NCBI GenBank assembly: GCA_019348255.1
Contig: JAHWJU010000004.1
Coordinates: 1-56,455, forward strand
DNA length: 56,455 nt
Origin: Actinomycetota bacterium
GTDB taxonomy: Bacteria > Actinomycetota > Acidimicrobiia > Acidimicrobiales > CADCTF01
Reading direction: 5' to 3'
Shown here: positions 41,665 to 49,828 of the stretch, piece by piece
Position numbering within the stretch: the first letter of the stretch is position 1
Layout of the letters: the number at the start of each line of letters is the position of its first letter
Translations under genes and position numbers: made by a program
The notes under the pieces: model-generated
The model's database searches: none
Told to the model about the DNA's origin: nothing
Seen by the model: only the letters and a program-made list of their open reading frames with translations

Positions 41665-43803
41665 ATGGAGGTCGACGATGTAGCGCGCTACCCGCTGCCG
41701 GGCAGCAACGCCGCCGCTTCGGCCGCCTTCAGCCCCGACGGCCGCTGGGTCGCCTTCCTCTGGAGCACCGACCACTCGTTGCGGCGCGGGCTGTTCGTGC
41801 ACGAGGTGGACACCGGAGAGGTGGACGAGTTGATGGCCGCCGGCGGCCCCGGCGGGGTCACCGAGGAGGGGCTGTCGCTGGAGGAGCGCCTGCGCCGGGA
41901 ACGCCAGCGCGACCTCGGCCAGGGCATCACCTCCTTCGCCTGGGCGAAGGAGGCGAACCGCCTCCTGGTGCCGCTACCGGACGGACTGCGGGTGCTGGAC
42001 GCGCCGAGCTTCGAGCCCCGCTTGGTCGCCAGTGCCGAGGACGGGCCGTTGGTGGATCCGCAGCTGTCGCCCGACGGGTCGATGGTCGCCTTCGTGCGGC
42101 ACGGCGAGCTGTTCGTGGTCGGTTGCGACGGAGCCACCGAAGCCCACCAGCTCACCCGGCCCGCGGAGGAGCCCGGCACGACCCACGGCCTGGCCGAGTT
42201 CATCGCCCAGGAGGAGATGGACCGGCGCCACGGCTTCTGGTGGTCTCCGGACGGCCGGCTGCTGGCCTTCACCGAGGTCGACGAGACGAGGATCCCCGTC
42301 TACCGGATCGTGCACCAGGGCAGCGACACCGTCGGCGAGGGAGCCCAGGAGGACCACCGCTACCCGTTCGCCGGTGGTGACAACGCCCGCGTCCGCCTGG
42401 CCGTCGTCGATGCCGCCGGCGGTGACCCGGTGTGGATGGAGCTGGGCCACGGCTGGGAGTACCTGGCCCGGGTCGACTGGCTGGCGCCCGGTCTGCTCGT
42501 CGCCCAGTTGCAGAACCGGGACCAGACCCGCCTCGACCTGGTCGCTCTCGACCCCGCCACCGGCTCGTCACGGCCGCTGCTCTCCGAGGAGTCCGACGTG
42601 TGGGTCAACCTGCACGACCTGCTCCGCCCTCTCGCCGGCGACCGCTTCCTCTGGGCGTCCGAGCGCAGCGGCTTCCGCCACCTCGAGGTGCGCTCCGCCG
42701 CCGACGGCTCGCTGGAGCGCGTGCTCACCGAGGGGGACTGGCAGGTGGAGACGGTGGTGGAGGTGGGGGAGGACCGGGTGTGGTTCACCGCCACCCGCGA
42801 CTCGCCCCTCGAACGCCACCTCTACGAGGTCCCCCTGGAAGGCGGGCCGGTCCGCCGGCTGAGCGACGGCGCCGGCACCCACGCCGGCGCCGTGGACTGC
42901 GGGCGGGGGCGCATGGTCGACACGTGGTCGACCACGACGCGCCCGCCGGAGGCCGTGCTCCGCTCCCTCGAGGGCCAGGAGGAGCCCCGGCCGCTGCTGC
43001 CGGCGGACGCCCGGCCCGATCCGCGGCTGGCCGAGCTGGATCTTCGGCCCCCCGAGCTGGTGACGGTGGAGACGCCCGACGGGGTCACCCTCCACGCCGC
43101 CCTGTACCGCCCGCCGGGCGTTGGGCCCTTCCCCACCATCGTGTCGGTCTACGGCGGCCCCCACGTCCAGCGGGTCACCGACTCCTGGGGCCTCACCGCC
43201 GGCATGCGCCACCAGTACCTGCGGTCCCTCGGGTTCCTGGTGGTGGTGGCCGACAACCGCGGCAGTGCCGGGCGGGGGCTGGCGTTCGAAGCCCCCATCC
43301 GCTGGTACCTCGGCAACGTCGAGGTGGCCGACCAGGCGACGGTGGTGCGGTGGCTGGTGGCGGAGGGTCTGGCCGACCCGGCCCGCGTCGGCATCTACGG
43401 CTGGAGCTACGGCGGCTACATGAGCGCGCTGAGCCTGGCCAAGGCGCCCGAGGTGTTCCGGGTGGCGGTGGCCGGCGCCCCCGTCACCTCCTGGGACGGC
43501 TACGACAGCCACTACACCGAGCGCTACATGGGCCTGCCCGAGCACAACCCCGACGGCTACCGGGCGTCGTCGGTCATGACCCACGTGGCCGGCCTGAAGG
43601 ACCGCCGGCTCCTGCTCGTTCACGGCCTCATCGACGAAAACGTCCACTTCCGCCACACCGCCCGGCTGGTCAACGCGCTGATCAGGGAGCGCATCCCCTA
43701 CGAGCTGCTCCTGTTCCCGGACGAGCGCCACGTGCCCCGCTCCGAGGCCGACCGGGTGTTCATGGAAGAACGCATCCGCGACTTCTTCCTGGCCCACCTC
43801 TGA
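41665..43803 (+). CDS. S9 family peptidase (prolyl oligopeptidase / DPP IV type)
   Basis: 712 aa from ATG 41665 (722 from TTG 41635, which overlaps the previous stop). A beta-propeller N-terminal domain with SPDGRWVAFLWS-type repeats is followed by an alpha/beta hydrolase domain: nucleophile Ser in YGWSYGGYMSAL, Asp in HGLIDENVHF and His in DERHVPR. The EE motif (FIAQEEMDRRHGFWW) that binds the substrate amino terminus in DPP IV is visible, so dipeptidyl peptidase activity is likely. No signal peptide is seen, so it is probably cytoplasmic. Confidence 0.93.
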   Translation: MEVDDVARYPLPGSNAAASAAFSPDGRWVAFLWSTDHSLRRGLFVHEVDTGEVDELMAAGGPGGVTEEGLSLEERLRRERQRDLGQGITSFAWAKEANRLLVPLPDGLRVLDAPSFEPRLVASAEDGPLVDPQLSPDGSMVAFVRHGELFVVGCDGATEAHQLTRPAEEPGTTHGLAEFIAQEEMDRRHGFWWSPDGRLLAFTEVDETRIPVYRIVHQGSDTVGEGAQEDHRYPFAGGDNARVRLAVVDAAGGDPVWMELGHGWEYLARVDWLAPGLLVAQLQNRDQTRLDLVALDPATGSSRPLLSEESDVWVNLHDLLRPLAGDRFLWASERSGFRHLEVRSAADGSLERVLTEGDWQVETVVEVGEDRVWFTATRDSPLERHLYEVPLEGGPVRRLSDGAGTHAGAVDCGRGRMVDTWSTTTRPPEAVLRSLEGQEEPRPLLPADARPDPRLAELDLRPPELVTVETPDGVTLHAALYRPPGVGPFPTIVSVYGGPHVQRVTDSWGLTAGMRHQYLRSLGFLVVVADNRGSAGRGLAFEAPIRWYLGNVEVADQATVVRWLVAEGLADPARVGIYGWSYGGYMSALSLAKAPEVFRVAVAGAPVTSWDGYDSHYTERYMGLPEHNPDGYRASSVMTHVAGLKDRRLLLVHGLIDENVHFRHTARLVNALIRERIPYELLLFPDERHVPRSEADRVFMEERIRDFFLAHL

Positions 43804-43853
43804 TCTACGTCCCGGGGCCGGGGGGCCGAGTTGGGAAGCTTCGGCGGCCCCCG

Positions 43854-43859
43854 TAGCCT
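43854..43859 (+). promoter_or_regulatory. Leaderless-type -10 element of mcl
   Basis: TAGCCT is followed by 7 bases and ATG 43867. No SD. Confidence 0.55.
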
Positions 43860-43866
43860 TGCCACC

Positions 43867-44808
43867 ATGTCAGCGCGTACCCGTGACCTCCCTCGTCGCT
43901 CGTGCCTCTCCGTCCCGGGCTCGAGCGAGCGGTTCCTCCAGAAGGGCCCGAGCGTGCCGGCCGACATGACGTTCCTCGACCTCGAGGATTCGGTGGCGCC
44001 CCTGGAGAAGGACGGCGCCCGGGCCAAGGTCGTGGATGCCGTCAAGAACCTGGACTGGGGCGAGCGCGTGCTGTGCGTCCGCATCAACGCGTGGGACACG
44101 AAATGGACCGTCTTCGACGTCATAGAGGTGGTCGGCAACGCCGGCGAGCGCCTCGACGAGGTCATGTTGCCCAAGGTGCAGACGCCGGCCGAGGTGGTGG
44201 CGCTCGACCTGCTCCTCACCCAGGTGGAGGCCCAAGCCGGCCTGCCGCTCGGCCACATCGGCATCGAGGCCCAGATCGAGACGGCCCGCGGGCTCATCAA
44301 CGTCGAAGAGATTTGCGCCGCCAGCCCCCGCCTCGAAGCCATCGTCTTCGGCCCCGCCGACTTCGCGGCCTCGATGGAGATGCCGGTGCTCACCGGCGGG
44401 GTGCACATCCCCGACTACCCCGGCGACCACTTCCACTACGTGTTCAACAAGATCCTCATGGCCGGGCGGGCCAACGGGCTGCAGGTGATCGACGGCCCCT
44501 TCCTCAAGGTGCGCGAGCACGACGCCTTTCGTGACTACTGCAAGCGGACCAAGGTCCTGGGCTACGACGGCAAGTGGGCCCTGCACCCGGACCAGGTCGG
44601 CATCCTGAACGAGGTGTTCTCGCCCACCCAGGAGCAGTTCGACCGGGCCTGGGCCATCCTCGACGCCTACCGCGAGGCGACCGAGGGGGACTCGGGCGAG
44701 CGCAAGGGTGCGGTCATGTTCGGCGACGAGATGATCGACGAGGCGTCGCGGAAGATGGCGATCAAGTTCGTCGCCCGGGGCGACCGGGCCGGCTTGCGCC
44801 GGAGCTGA
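43867..44808 (+). CDS. mcl: L-malyl-CoA / beta-methylmalyl-CoA lyase (HpcH/HpaI-CitE family)
   Basis: 313 aa TIM-barrel lyase. ARTRDLPRRSCLSVPGSSERF and DMTFLDLEDSVAPLEK at the start, IEAQIETARGLINVEEI with the metal-binding Glu, FGPADFAASM with Asp, and GKWALHPDQVGILNEVF fit malyl-CoA lyases of the ethylmalonyl-CoA pathway. There the enzyme splits beta-methylmalyl-CoA to glyoxylate and propionyl-CoA, and L-malyl-CoA to acetyl-CoA and glyoxylate. mcd and mch nearby support this. Citrate lyase beta subunit is less likely because no other cit genes are present. Confidence 0.88.
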   Translation: MSARTRDLPRRSCLSVPGSSERFLQKGPSVPADMTFLDLEDSVAPLEKDGARAKVVDAVKNLDWGERVLCVRINAWDTKWTVFDVIEVVGNAGERLDEVMLPKVQTPAEVVALDLLLTQVEAQAGLPLGHIGIEAQIETARGLINVEEICAASPRLEAIVFGPADFAASMEMPVLTGGVHIPDYPGDHFHYVFNKILMAGRANGLQVIDGPFLKVREHDAFRDYCKRTKVLGYDGKWALHPDQVGILNEVFSPTQEQFDRAWAILDAYREATEGDSGERKGAVMFGDEMIDEASRKMAIKFVARGDRAGLRRS

Positions 44809-44821
44809 GCCGGCCGGGCAC

Positions 44822-45502
44822 TTGATCGTCGACTGCGTCATCCCGGCCCGCAACGAAGCGCCGACCGTGGCCTCGGTGGTGACGCTGGCCAGGGCGTGCC
44901 GGTACGTCCGGGAGGTGGTCGTGGTCGACGACGGCTCGACCGACGGCACCGGCGACCTGGCGGCGGCGGCCGGCGCCAAGGTGGTGCGCCGGGAGGACAG
45001 CGCCGGCGGCTCCAAGGCCCACGCCATGGAAGCCGGGGTGCTGGCCACCGGTGACGCCGAAGCCGTCCTCTTCGTCGATGCAGACCTCCTGGGGGCCACG
45101 CCCGCCCACCTCGACGCCATCTGCCGGCCCGTCGTCGAGCGGCGGGCGGCCATGTCGCTCGGGACCTTCGACTACGGCCGCCTGAACTGGTTCGTCCTGC
45201 GGCTCCCTCCCACCACGGGCGAGCGGATCGTGCCCAGGTGGGTGTTCGACGCCATCCCGCCCGAGAAGCGCAAGGGCTACACCATCGAGATCATGATCAA
45301 CGAGGTCATCTGCGAGGCGCGTCTTCCCACCGTGGCCCGGGTGATGGCCGGCGTGACCCACCGCACCAAGCGCGACAAGTTCGGCCTCCTGGAGGGCTAC
45401 CGGCGCACCTTTCGCATGTTCGCCGACCTGTGGTCGATGTGGGGGGTGTGCCGCTGGCGCACCTACTGGTTCTACCTGAGGGACCTGCGCATCGAGCGGT
45501 AG
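44822..45502 (+). CDS. Family 2 glycosyltransferase
   Basis: 226 aa GT-A fold enzyme starting at TTG 44822, 13 bases after mcl. It has IPARNEAPTVASVV, VVVDDGSTDGTGDLA (nucleotide-binding Asp residues) and FVDADLLG as the metal-binding DxD. There is no C-terminal membrane domain, so it resembles dolichyl-phosphate-sugar or glucosyl-3-phosphoglycerate-type synthases in layout. Acceptor and donor cannot be read. The link with mcl may be only shared transcription. Confidence 0.85.
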   Translation: MIVDCVIPARNEAPTVASVVTLARACRYVREVVVVDDGSTDGTGDLAAAAGAKVVRREDSAGGSKAHAMEAGVLATGDAEAVLFVDADLLGATPAHLDAICRPVVERRAAMSLGTFDYGRLNWFVLRLPPTTGERIVPRWVFDAIPPEKRKGYTIEIMINEVICEARLPTVARVMAGVTHRTKRDKFGLLEGYRRTFRMFADLWSMWGVCRWRTYWFYLRDLRIER

Positions 45503-45515
45503 CCGGGCGGCCGGC

Positions 45516-47102
45516 TCAGCCGCCGGCGGCGGCCAGGAGCCGGCGGGCGATCACCTTGAGCGCCAGCGTCTCGTCGGCTCCCTCGAAGATGGACAGCACC
45601 CGGGCGTCGACGAAGTAGCGGCTCACCGGGAACTCCTCGGCGTAACCCATACCGCCGTGGATCTGCAGCGCCTCCCGGGTGACCCATTCCGCCGCCCGAC
45701 ACACGTAGGCCTTGACCATGGAGGCCTCCACCGCTCCCTCGCCCTTGGCCATCAGCCGGGCCACCTGGTACATGAACTGGCGGGCGGACTGGATGATCAC
45801 GGCCATGCGCCCCAGCTTCACCCGGGTGAGCTGGTAGTCGAGGACGGGACGGCCGAACACCACCCGGTTGGCGGCGTAGTCACGGGCCGCCTCGTAGGCG
45901 GCCTGCATCACGCCGACGGCGCGGGCCGCGGTCTGCAGCCGGCCGTTCTCGAAGCCCTCCATCTGGAGGTAGAACCCCCGCCCGAGGCCGGCATCGCCGC
46001 CGATGAGGCTGTCCTCGGGCACGTGCCACCCGTCGAAGGCCACCTCGAAGGAGTGCATGCCCCGATAGCCGATGGTGTCGATGGCCCGGCCCTCCATGCG
46101 GCCGCCGCCGTCCTGGGTGAAGTCGAAGGAGTGGCCGGCGGCGCGCGGCTTGGGCACCACGAACAGCGACAGCCCGCGGTGGGCGAGGGAGCGGTCGGGG
46201 TCGGTGCGGGCCAGCAGCATCAACACGTCGGCCCTGCCCGCGAAGGTGCACCACGTCTTGACCCCGTTGATCACCCAGCCGTCGCCGGAGCGGACGGCGC
46301 TGACCTTGAGACCGGCCACATCGGAGCCGAAGTCCGGCTCGGTCACCGCCACCGCCGCCATGATCCCGCCCGAGGCCACCTGCGGCAGCCAGTGCTGCTT
46401 CTGGTCCTCGGTGCCCCCCTTCACCAGCGCCCGGGTGAGTATCTCGGGGCGGGTGATGAGCGAGCCGCCCACCCCCAGAGACGCCCGCGACAGCTCCTCG
46501 GTGGCCACCACCATGGCCATGTACTCGCCTTCGCCGCCGGCGGCGAAGCCGCCGTACTGCTCGGGAACCGACAGGCCGAACGTCCCCAGCTCGGCCAGCC
46601 CGGCGATGATGTCTTCGGGGATGTCGCCGTTGGTCCGGTGGACGTGTTCGGCCACCGGGCGGATCTTGTCGTCGGCGAAGCGCCGGAAGGTGTCCTGCAC
46701 CATCTCGAAGTCGTCGTCGAGATGGCGCGGTCCCGGCTCCTCCGCCAGTGCGGCCACGTATTCCGGGGCGCGGTAGGCCCGGACCAGGTCGAAGGCGCCG
46801 GCCATGGCCCCCGGTCCTGCTCCCCAGTCGGCCTCGCGGCCCAGGGTTCGGGTGGCCACGTCGTGCACGACGTCAGCGACGAAGGCGGAGGCGATCCGGG
46901 CCTCGACCTCTCCCCTGGCGCCGTAGTCCAGCACGGCCCGGGCGTTCTCCACCGCGGCCGCGGCGTGGGCCAGGTCGTACACCGTCGCCTGGTGGGCGTC
47001 CTGGTCGAGGCCGGCCAGATGACGGGTGGCGGTGGCCACGACCTCGGTGACGACGTCGACGGCGGCGGCGGCCTCGGACACCTCCGGAGCGGCGGGAGCC
47101 AT
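45516..47102 (-). CDS. mcd: Acyl-CoA dehydrogenase, probably (2S)-methylsuccinyl-CoA dehydrogenase
   Basis: 528 aa. It carries an N-terminal helical extension of about 140 residues before the standard acyl-CoA dehydrogenase domains, as methylsuccinyl-CoA dehydrogenases do. Core motifs: GTFGLSVPEQYGG, AVTEPDFGSDVAGLKV, GVKTWCTFAGRADVLMLLARTD, GYRGMHSFEVAFDGWHVPED, QIHGGMGYAEEFPVSRYFVDARVLSIFEGADE (in pieces), with catalytic Glu likely in the last segment. It would oxidise methylsuccinyl-CoA to mesaconyl-CoA, the substrate of the nearby mch product. Confidence 0.82.
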   Translation of the reverse strand: MAPAAPEVSEAAAAVDVVTEVVATATRHLAGLDQDAHQATVYDLAHAAAAVENARAVLDYGARGEVEARIASAFVADVVHDVATRTLGREADWGAGPGAMAGAFDLVRAYRAPEYVAALAEEPGPRHLDDDFEMVQDTFRRFADDKIRPVAEHVHRTNGDIPEDIIAGLAELGTFGLSVPEQYGGFAAGGEGEYMAMVVATEELSRASLGVGGSLITRPEILTRALVKGGTEDQKQHWLPQVASGGIMAAVAVTEPDFGSDVAGLKVSAVRSGDGWVINGVKTWCTFAGRADVLMLLARTDPDRSLAHRGLSLFVVPKPRAAGHSFDFTQDGGGRMEGRAIDTIGYRGMHSFEVAFDGWHVPEDSLIGGDAGLGRGFYLQMEGFENGRLQTAARAVGVMQAAYEAARDYAANRVVFGRPVLDYQLTRVKLGRMAVIIQSARQFMYQVARLMAKGEGAVEASMVKAYVCRAAEWVTREALQIHGGMGYAEEFPVSRYFVDARVLSIFEGADETLALKVIARRLLAAAGG

Positions 47103-47110
47103 AGCCGGCG

Positions 47111-47116
47111 AGGTTA
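47111..47116 (-). promoter_or_regulatory. Leaderless-type -10 element of mcd
   Basis: TAACCT on the minus strand, 8 bases before ATG 47102. No SD. Confidence 0.5.
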
Positions 47117-47141
47117 CCGATGGCTCCGCGGCAACCCCACG

Positions 47142-47783
47142 TCAGCTTCGCCGAGCCACCACCGTGACCAGAGGTGGCAGCACCACCGGATCGTCCCCGG
47201 GGTCCACCTCGGTGAGCGAGGCCAGGTAATCCGCCACCGGGCCCGGCCCGGCCCCGGCCGGCGCCTCCGCCCATGCGTCCACCACCTCGAGCCCCGCGTC
47301 GCGCACCAGCGCCGGCAGCAGCGCTCCCACGTCCGGATGGCGGGCCCCGGGCATGGACAGCGGGCTGCCGGCTATCCGCCCCGCCGAGGTGATCGGCTCC
47401 TGCGCGACGACCCAGCCCCCGGGGCGCACAGCCCGTCCCATCCTCCGCAGCACCGTCACCGGGTCCAGGACGTGCATGAGAAGGAAGCGGCAGAAGGCGA
47501 GGTCCACCGCCTCGGGCAGGGTGAGGTCCTCGGCGGCCTGGGTGATGACGACCACCTGTGTGTGCGCGGCCGCCGCCCCGGCCGCCTCGTCGCGGGCACG
47601 GGGGTCGCTGTCCACCGCGTAGACGCGGCCGCTGCGGCCCACCACCTCGGCCAGCGCCACGCTGACGTCTCCTCCGCCCGCTCCCACGTCTACGCAGCGC
47701 CCACCCTCGGCCAGACCGAGGCGCCCCAGCGCCGTCGCCAGCGGGCGCCGGTAGACGTCGTTGCGCAGCCCCAGCTCGGTCAC
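47142..47783 (-). CDS. Class I SAM-dependent methyltransferase
   Basis: 213 aa. Motif I is VDVGAGGGDVSVALA, followed by the acidic post-I residue in VYAVDSDPRA, motif II DLAFCRFLLMHVLD and motif III RAVRPGGWVVAQEP. Of the UbiE/Methyltransf_11/31 type; substrate unknown. GTG 47783 lies 12 bases after the PilZ gene stop, so it is probably co-transcribed with the PilZ gene. Confidence 0.85.
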   Translation of the reverse strand: MTELGLRNDVYRRPLATALGRLGLAEGGRCVDVGAGGGDVSVALAEVVGRSGRVYAVDSDPRARDEAAGAAAAHTQVVVITQAAEDLTLPEAVDLAFCRFLLMHVLDPVTVLRRMGRAVRPGGWVVAQEPITSAGRIAGSPLSMPGARHPDVGALLPALVRDAGLEVVDAWAEAPAGAGPGPVADYLASLTEVDPGDDPVVLPPLVTVVARRS

Positions 47784-47795
47784 GCTGGGACCGGC

Positions 47796-48419
47796 TCAGG
47801 CGGGCGCGGGAGTGGCGACCAGTTCGGCCAGCCGGAGCCGGTCGAGCTCCTCCATCTCCAGGAACACGAGGCGGTACTCATAGCCCCCGCCGGGCGCGGC
47901 AGACGCCTGCAGCACCGCTCCCAGCGCCACCACCCGGTCGCCCGTCGGCAGCTGCAGGGTCACCGTCGGGTCGCATCCCGACGGGAACGGCTTGGGCACC
48001 AGGACCCGGCAGCCCCCCTCGCCGATGTCGAGCGACTGTCCCACGACGGAGGTGAAACCCCCGGAGTCCTCGGCGGCCGGGTCGTCGAAGTTCGACAGCA
48101 CGACGGGGATGGAAAGGCGGGCCCGTGGTGCCGTCCGCCTCTGCACCCGCTCGACGTCGTGGACGTTGAGGTCGATGACGGCGTCCCTCGTCCCGTGGGG
48201 GGACAGGGTCGCCTTCATCCGGTACAGCGCGTCGGGCGCGAAGAAGCTGGCCACCACCTCGCACTCGGGCTGGGGCGGGCGGGGCGACGCACCCAGGTCG
48301 ACCACCACCGACCCCTCCCCGTCGTCGTCGAGAACCACCCCGGTGAGGCACTCGTTGCCTCCCGTGCTCAGCTCGATCAGCGCCACCTGCCCCGGCGCCG
48401 GCTTCCAGGCGAACGGCAT
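47796..48419 (-). CDS. PilZ-domain c-di-GMP receptor
   Basis: 207 aa. An N-terminal YcgR-like region (PGQVALIELSTGGNECLTGVVL) precedes a PilZ domain with the c-di-GMP-binding Arg cluster RRTAPRARLSIPV (about residues 94-106) and the second motif DIGEGGCRV (D-x-G-x-x-G, where D-x-S-x-x-G is usual). It probably couples c-di-GMP to pilus or motility output; a pilT gene lies 1.4 kb away. ATG 48419 has GGAGG 5 bases upstream. Confidence 0.85.
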   Translation of the reverse strand: MPFAWKPAPGQVALIELSTGGNECLTGVVLDDDGEGSVVVDLGASPRPPQPECEVVASFFAPDALYRMKATLSPHGTRDAVIDLNVHDVERVQRRTAPRARLSIPVVLSNFDDPAAEDSGGFTSVVGQSLDIGEGGCRVLVPKPFPSGCDPTVTLQLPTGDRVVALGAVLQASAAPGGGYEYRLVFLEMEELDRLRLAELVATPAPA

Positions 48420-48422
48420 TGG

Positions 48423-48455
48423 ATCCTCCAGCCACGCTGCGTCGCGTCCATCCTA
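48423..48455 (-). promoter_or_regulatory. Promoter and SD of the PilZ-methyltransferase operon
   Basis: On the minus strand TAGGAT (48455-48450) is about 30 bases before ATG 48419, with GGAGG at 48429-48425. It is a normal leader with a ribosome-binding site, in contrast to the divergent leaderless mch gene. Confidence 0.5.
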
Positions 48456-48518
48456 CCCACAGGGGTCAGGGCCCGTATCACGGGATCCCCCGGCTCATCC
48501 CCACCACCCCCGGGGCCG

Positions 48519-48524
48519 TAACGT
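48519..48524 (+). promoter_or_regulatory. Leaderless-type -10 element of mch
   Basis: TAACGT is followed by 8 bases and ATG 48533. No SD. Confidence 0.5.
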
Positions 48525-48532
48525 CGACACCC

Positions 48533-49045
48533 ATGACGATCCACGACCGCCCGTTCGGCCGGTACTTCGAGGACTTCGAGGTCGGCGACGTCTACAAGCA
48601 CTGGCCGGGCAAGACCATCACCGAGTACGACGACCACCTGTTCTGCATGATCACCATGAACCACCACCCCGTGCACACCAACGCCTGGTTCGCCGAGCAC
48701 GAGAGCCCCCACGGCAAGAACCTGGTGGTCGGCAACCTGGTGTACTCGATGGCGCTGGGCATGAGCGTGCCCGACGTCAGCGGCTCGGCCATCGCCAACC
48801 TCGAGGTGGAGACGCTCAGGCACTCCAAGCCCACCTTCCACGGCGACACCATCTATGCCGAGACCCGGGTCGTCGAGAAGCGGGAGTCGACGACCAAGGG
48901 CGACCGGGGCGTGGTGAAGGTGGAGACCAAGGCCTTCAACCAGCACGGGGACGAGGTCTGCTACTTCACCCGCAAGGTGATGGTCTGGAAGAGGGAGGGC
49001 GCGCCGCAGCGGCGCCGCCCCTACGCCGCGGACGTCTGGTCCTGA
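48533..49045 (+). CDS. mch: MaoC-family hydratase, probably mesaconyl-CoA hydratase
   Basis: 170 aa single hot-dog domain. The start GRYFEDFEVGDVYKHWPGKT and the hydratase motif FCMITMNHHPVHTN (Asn/His/Asp-type active site, here with N-H-H-P-V-H) match actinobacterial MaoC proteins encoded with crotonyl-CoA carboxylase/reductase clusters. It would hydrate mesaconyl-CoA to beta-methylmalyl-CoA. It is half the length of the proteobacterial double-hot-dog Mch, as is usual in actinobacteria. The SGNH hydrolase gene overlaps its stop. Confidence 0.85.
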   Translation: MTIHDRPFGRYFEDFEVGDVYKHWPGKTITEYDDHLFCMITMNHHPVHTNAWFAEHESPHGKNLVVGNLVYSMALGMSVPDVSGSAIANLEVETLRHSKPTFHGDTIYAETRVVEKRESTTKGDRGVVKVETKAFNQHGDEVCYFTRKVMVWKREGAPQRRRPYAADVWS

Positions 49046-49824
49046 CCCGGCGGCGCCGACTGGTGGTGGCCGGGCTGGGACTGCCGGCGGCGGCCGTGGG
49101 GCTGTTGGTCGTGGAGGCGCTCCTGGCGCGGCAAGGGCCGCGCCTGGCGCCGGTAACGCCCGAGTACCCGACGGTGGGGGAGGTGACGGCGGTGTGGCTG
49201 GGCGACTCCACGGCGGTGGGGGTGGGCGCCGGGGGAAGCCACCGGACGGTGGCGTCGCTCGTCGCCGCGGCGAGGGGGGAGCGGGTGGTGATGCTGGCGG
49301 AGTCGGGCGCCACCGTGGCCGAGGTGGTGGACAACCAGGTCGAAGCCGTCGGCGCTCAGGATCCCGGGGTCGTGTACGTGAGCGTCGGCGCCAACGACGT
49401 CACCCACCTCACCTCGACCGCCGACTTCCGCCGGGCCTACAGCCGGCTCCTCGACCGCCTGGCCGGCCCCCCGGGGGCCGCAGCGGCCCCCGGGAACGGG
49501 AAGCAGGGGTTTCGGGTGGTCGTGCTGGGTGTTCCCGACATGGGCGCGCCACCGCGGCTGCGCCAGCCGCTGCGGGCGCTGGCCGGGTTCCGCGGTCGCC
49601 AGCTCGACCGCGTGATCCGGGAGGTGAGCCACGGGCGCCCCGGCGTCACCTACGTCGACATCGCCGGTCCCACCGGGGGGCCGTTCCGGCGCCACCCGGA
49701 GCGCTACTTCTCCGCCGACCGCTACCACCCGGATGGCGACGGCTACGAGCTGTGGGCCGAGGCCGTGCTGGCGCAGCCTGAGCGCAAACCCGGTTCAAGG
49801 CTGCGGCGGCCACTGCCGAACTAG
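49042..49824 (+). CDS. SGNH/GDSL hydrolase with N-terminal membrane anchor
   Basis: 260 aa if started at CTG 49042, which overlaps the mch stop as CTGA. This start supplies the basic N-region TRRRR before the hydrophobic segment (LVVAGLGLPAAAVGLLVVEALLA); GTG 49063 would lose it. The SGNH blocks are WLGDSTAVGVGA (Ser), SVGANDVTHL (Gly, Asn) and DRYHPDGDGYELWA (Asp, His). It probably deacylates an extracellular ester. pilT2 starts 5 bases after its stop. Confidence 0.82.
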   Translation: MTRRRRLVVAGLGLPAAAVGLLVVEALLARQGPRLAPVTPEYPTVGEVTAVWLGDSTAVGVGAGGSHRTVASLVAAARGERVVMLAESGATVAEVVDNQVEAVGAQDPGVVYVSVGANDVTHLTSTADFRRAYSRLLDRLAGPPGAAAAPGNGKQGFRVVVLGVPDMGAPPRLRQPLRALAGFRGRQLDRVIREVSHGRPGVTYVDIAGPTGGPFRRHPERYFSADRYHPDGDGYELWAEAVLAQPERKPGSRLRRPLPN

Positions 49825-49828
49825 ACAT

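Noticed and set aside
45657..48521. 954-aa plus-strand frame antisense to mcd, the methyltransferase and the PilZ gene
   Set aside because: It spans three recognised minus-strand genes and their intergenic gaps, so it cannot be one real gene.
49471..49500. GC-only inverted repeat in the SGNH hydrolase gene
   Set aside because: It lies wholly inside the coding frame and encodes a Gly/Pro/Ala-rich loop; GC-only palindromes are expected at this composition.
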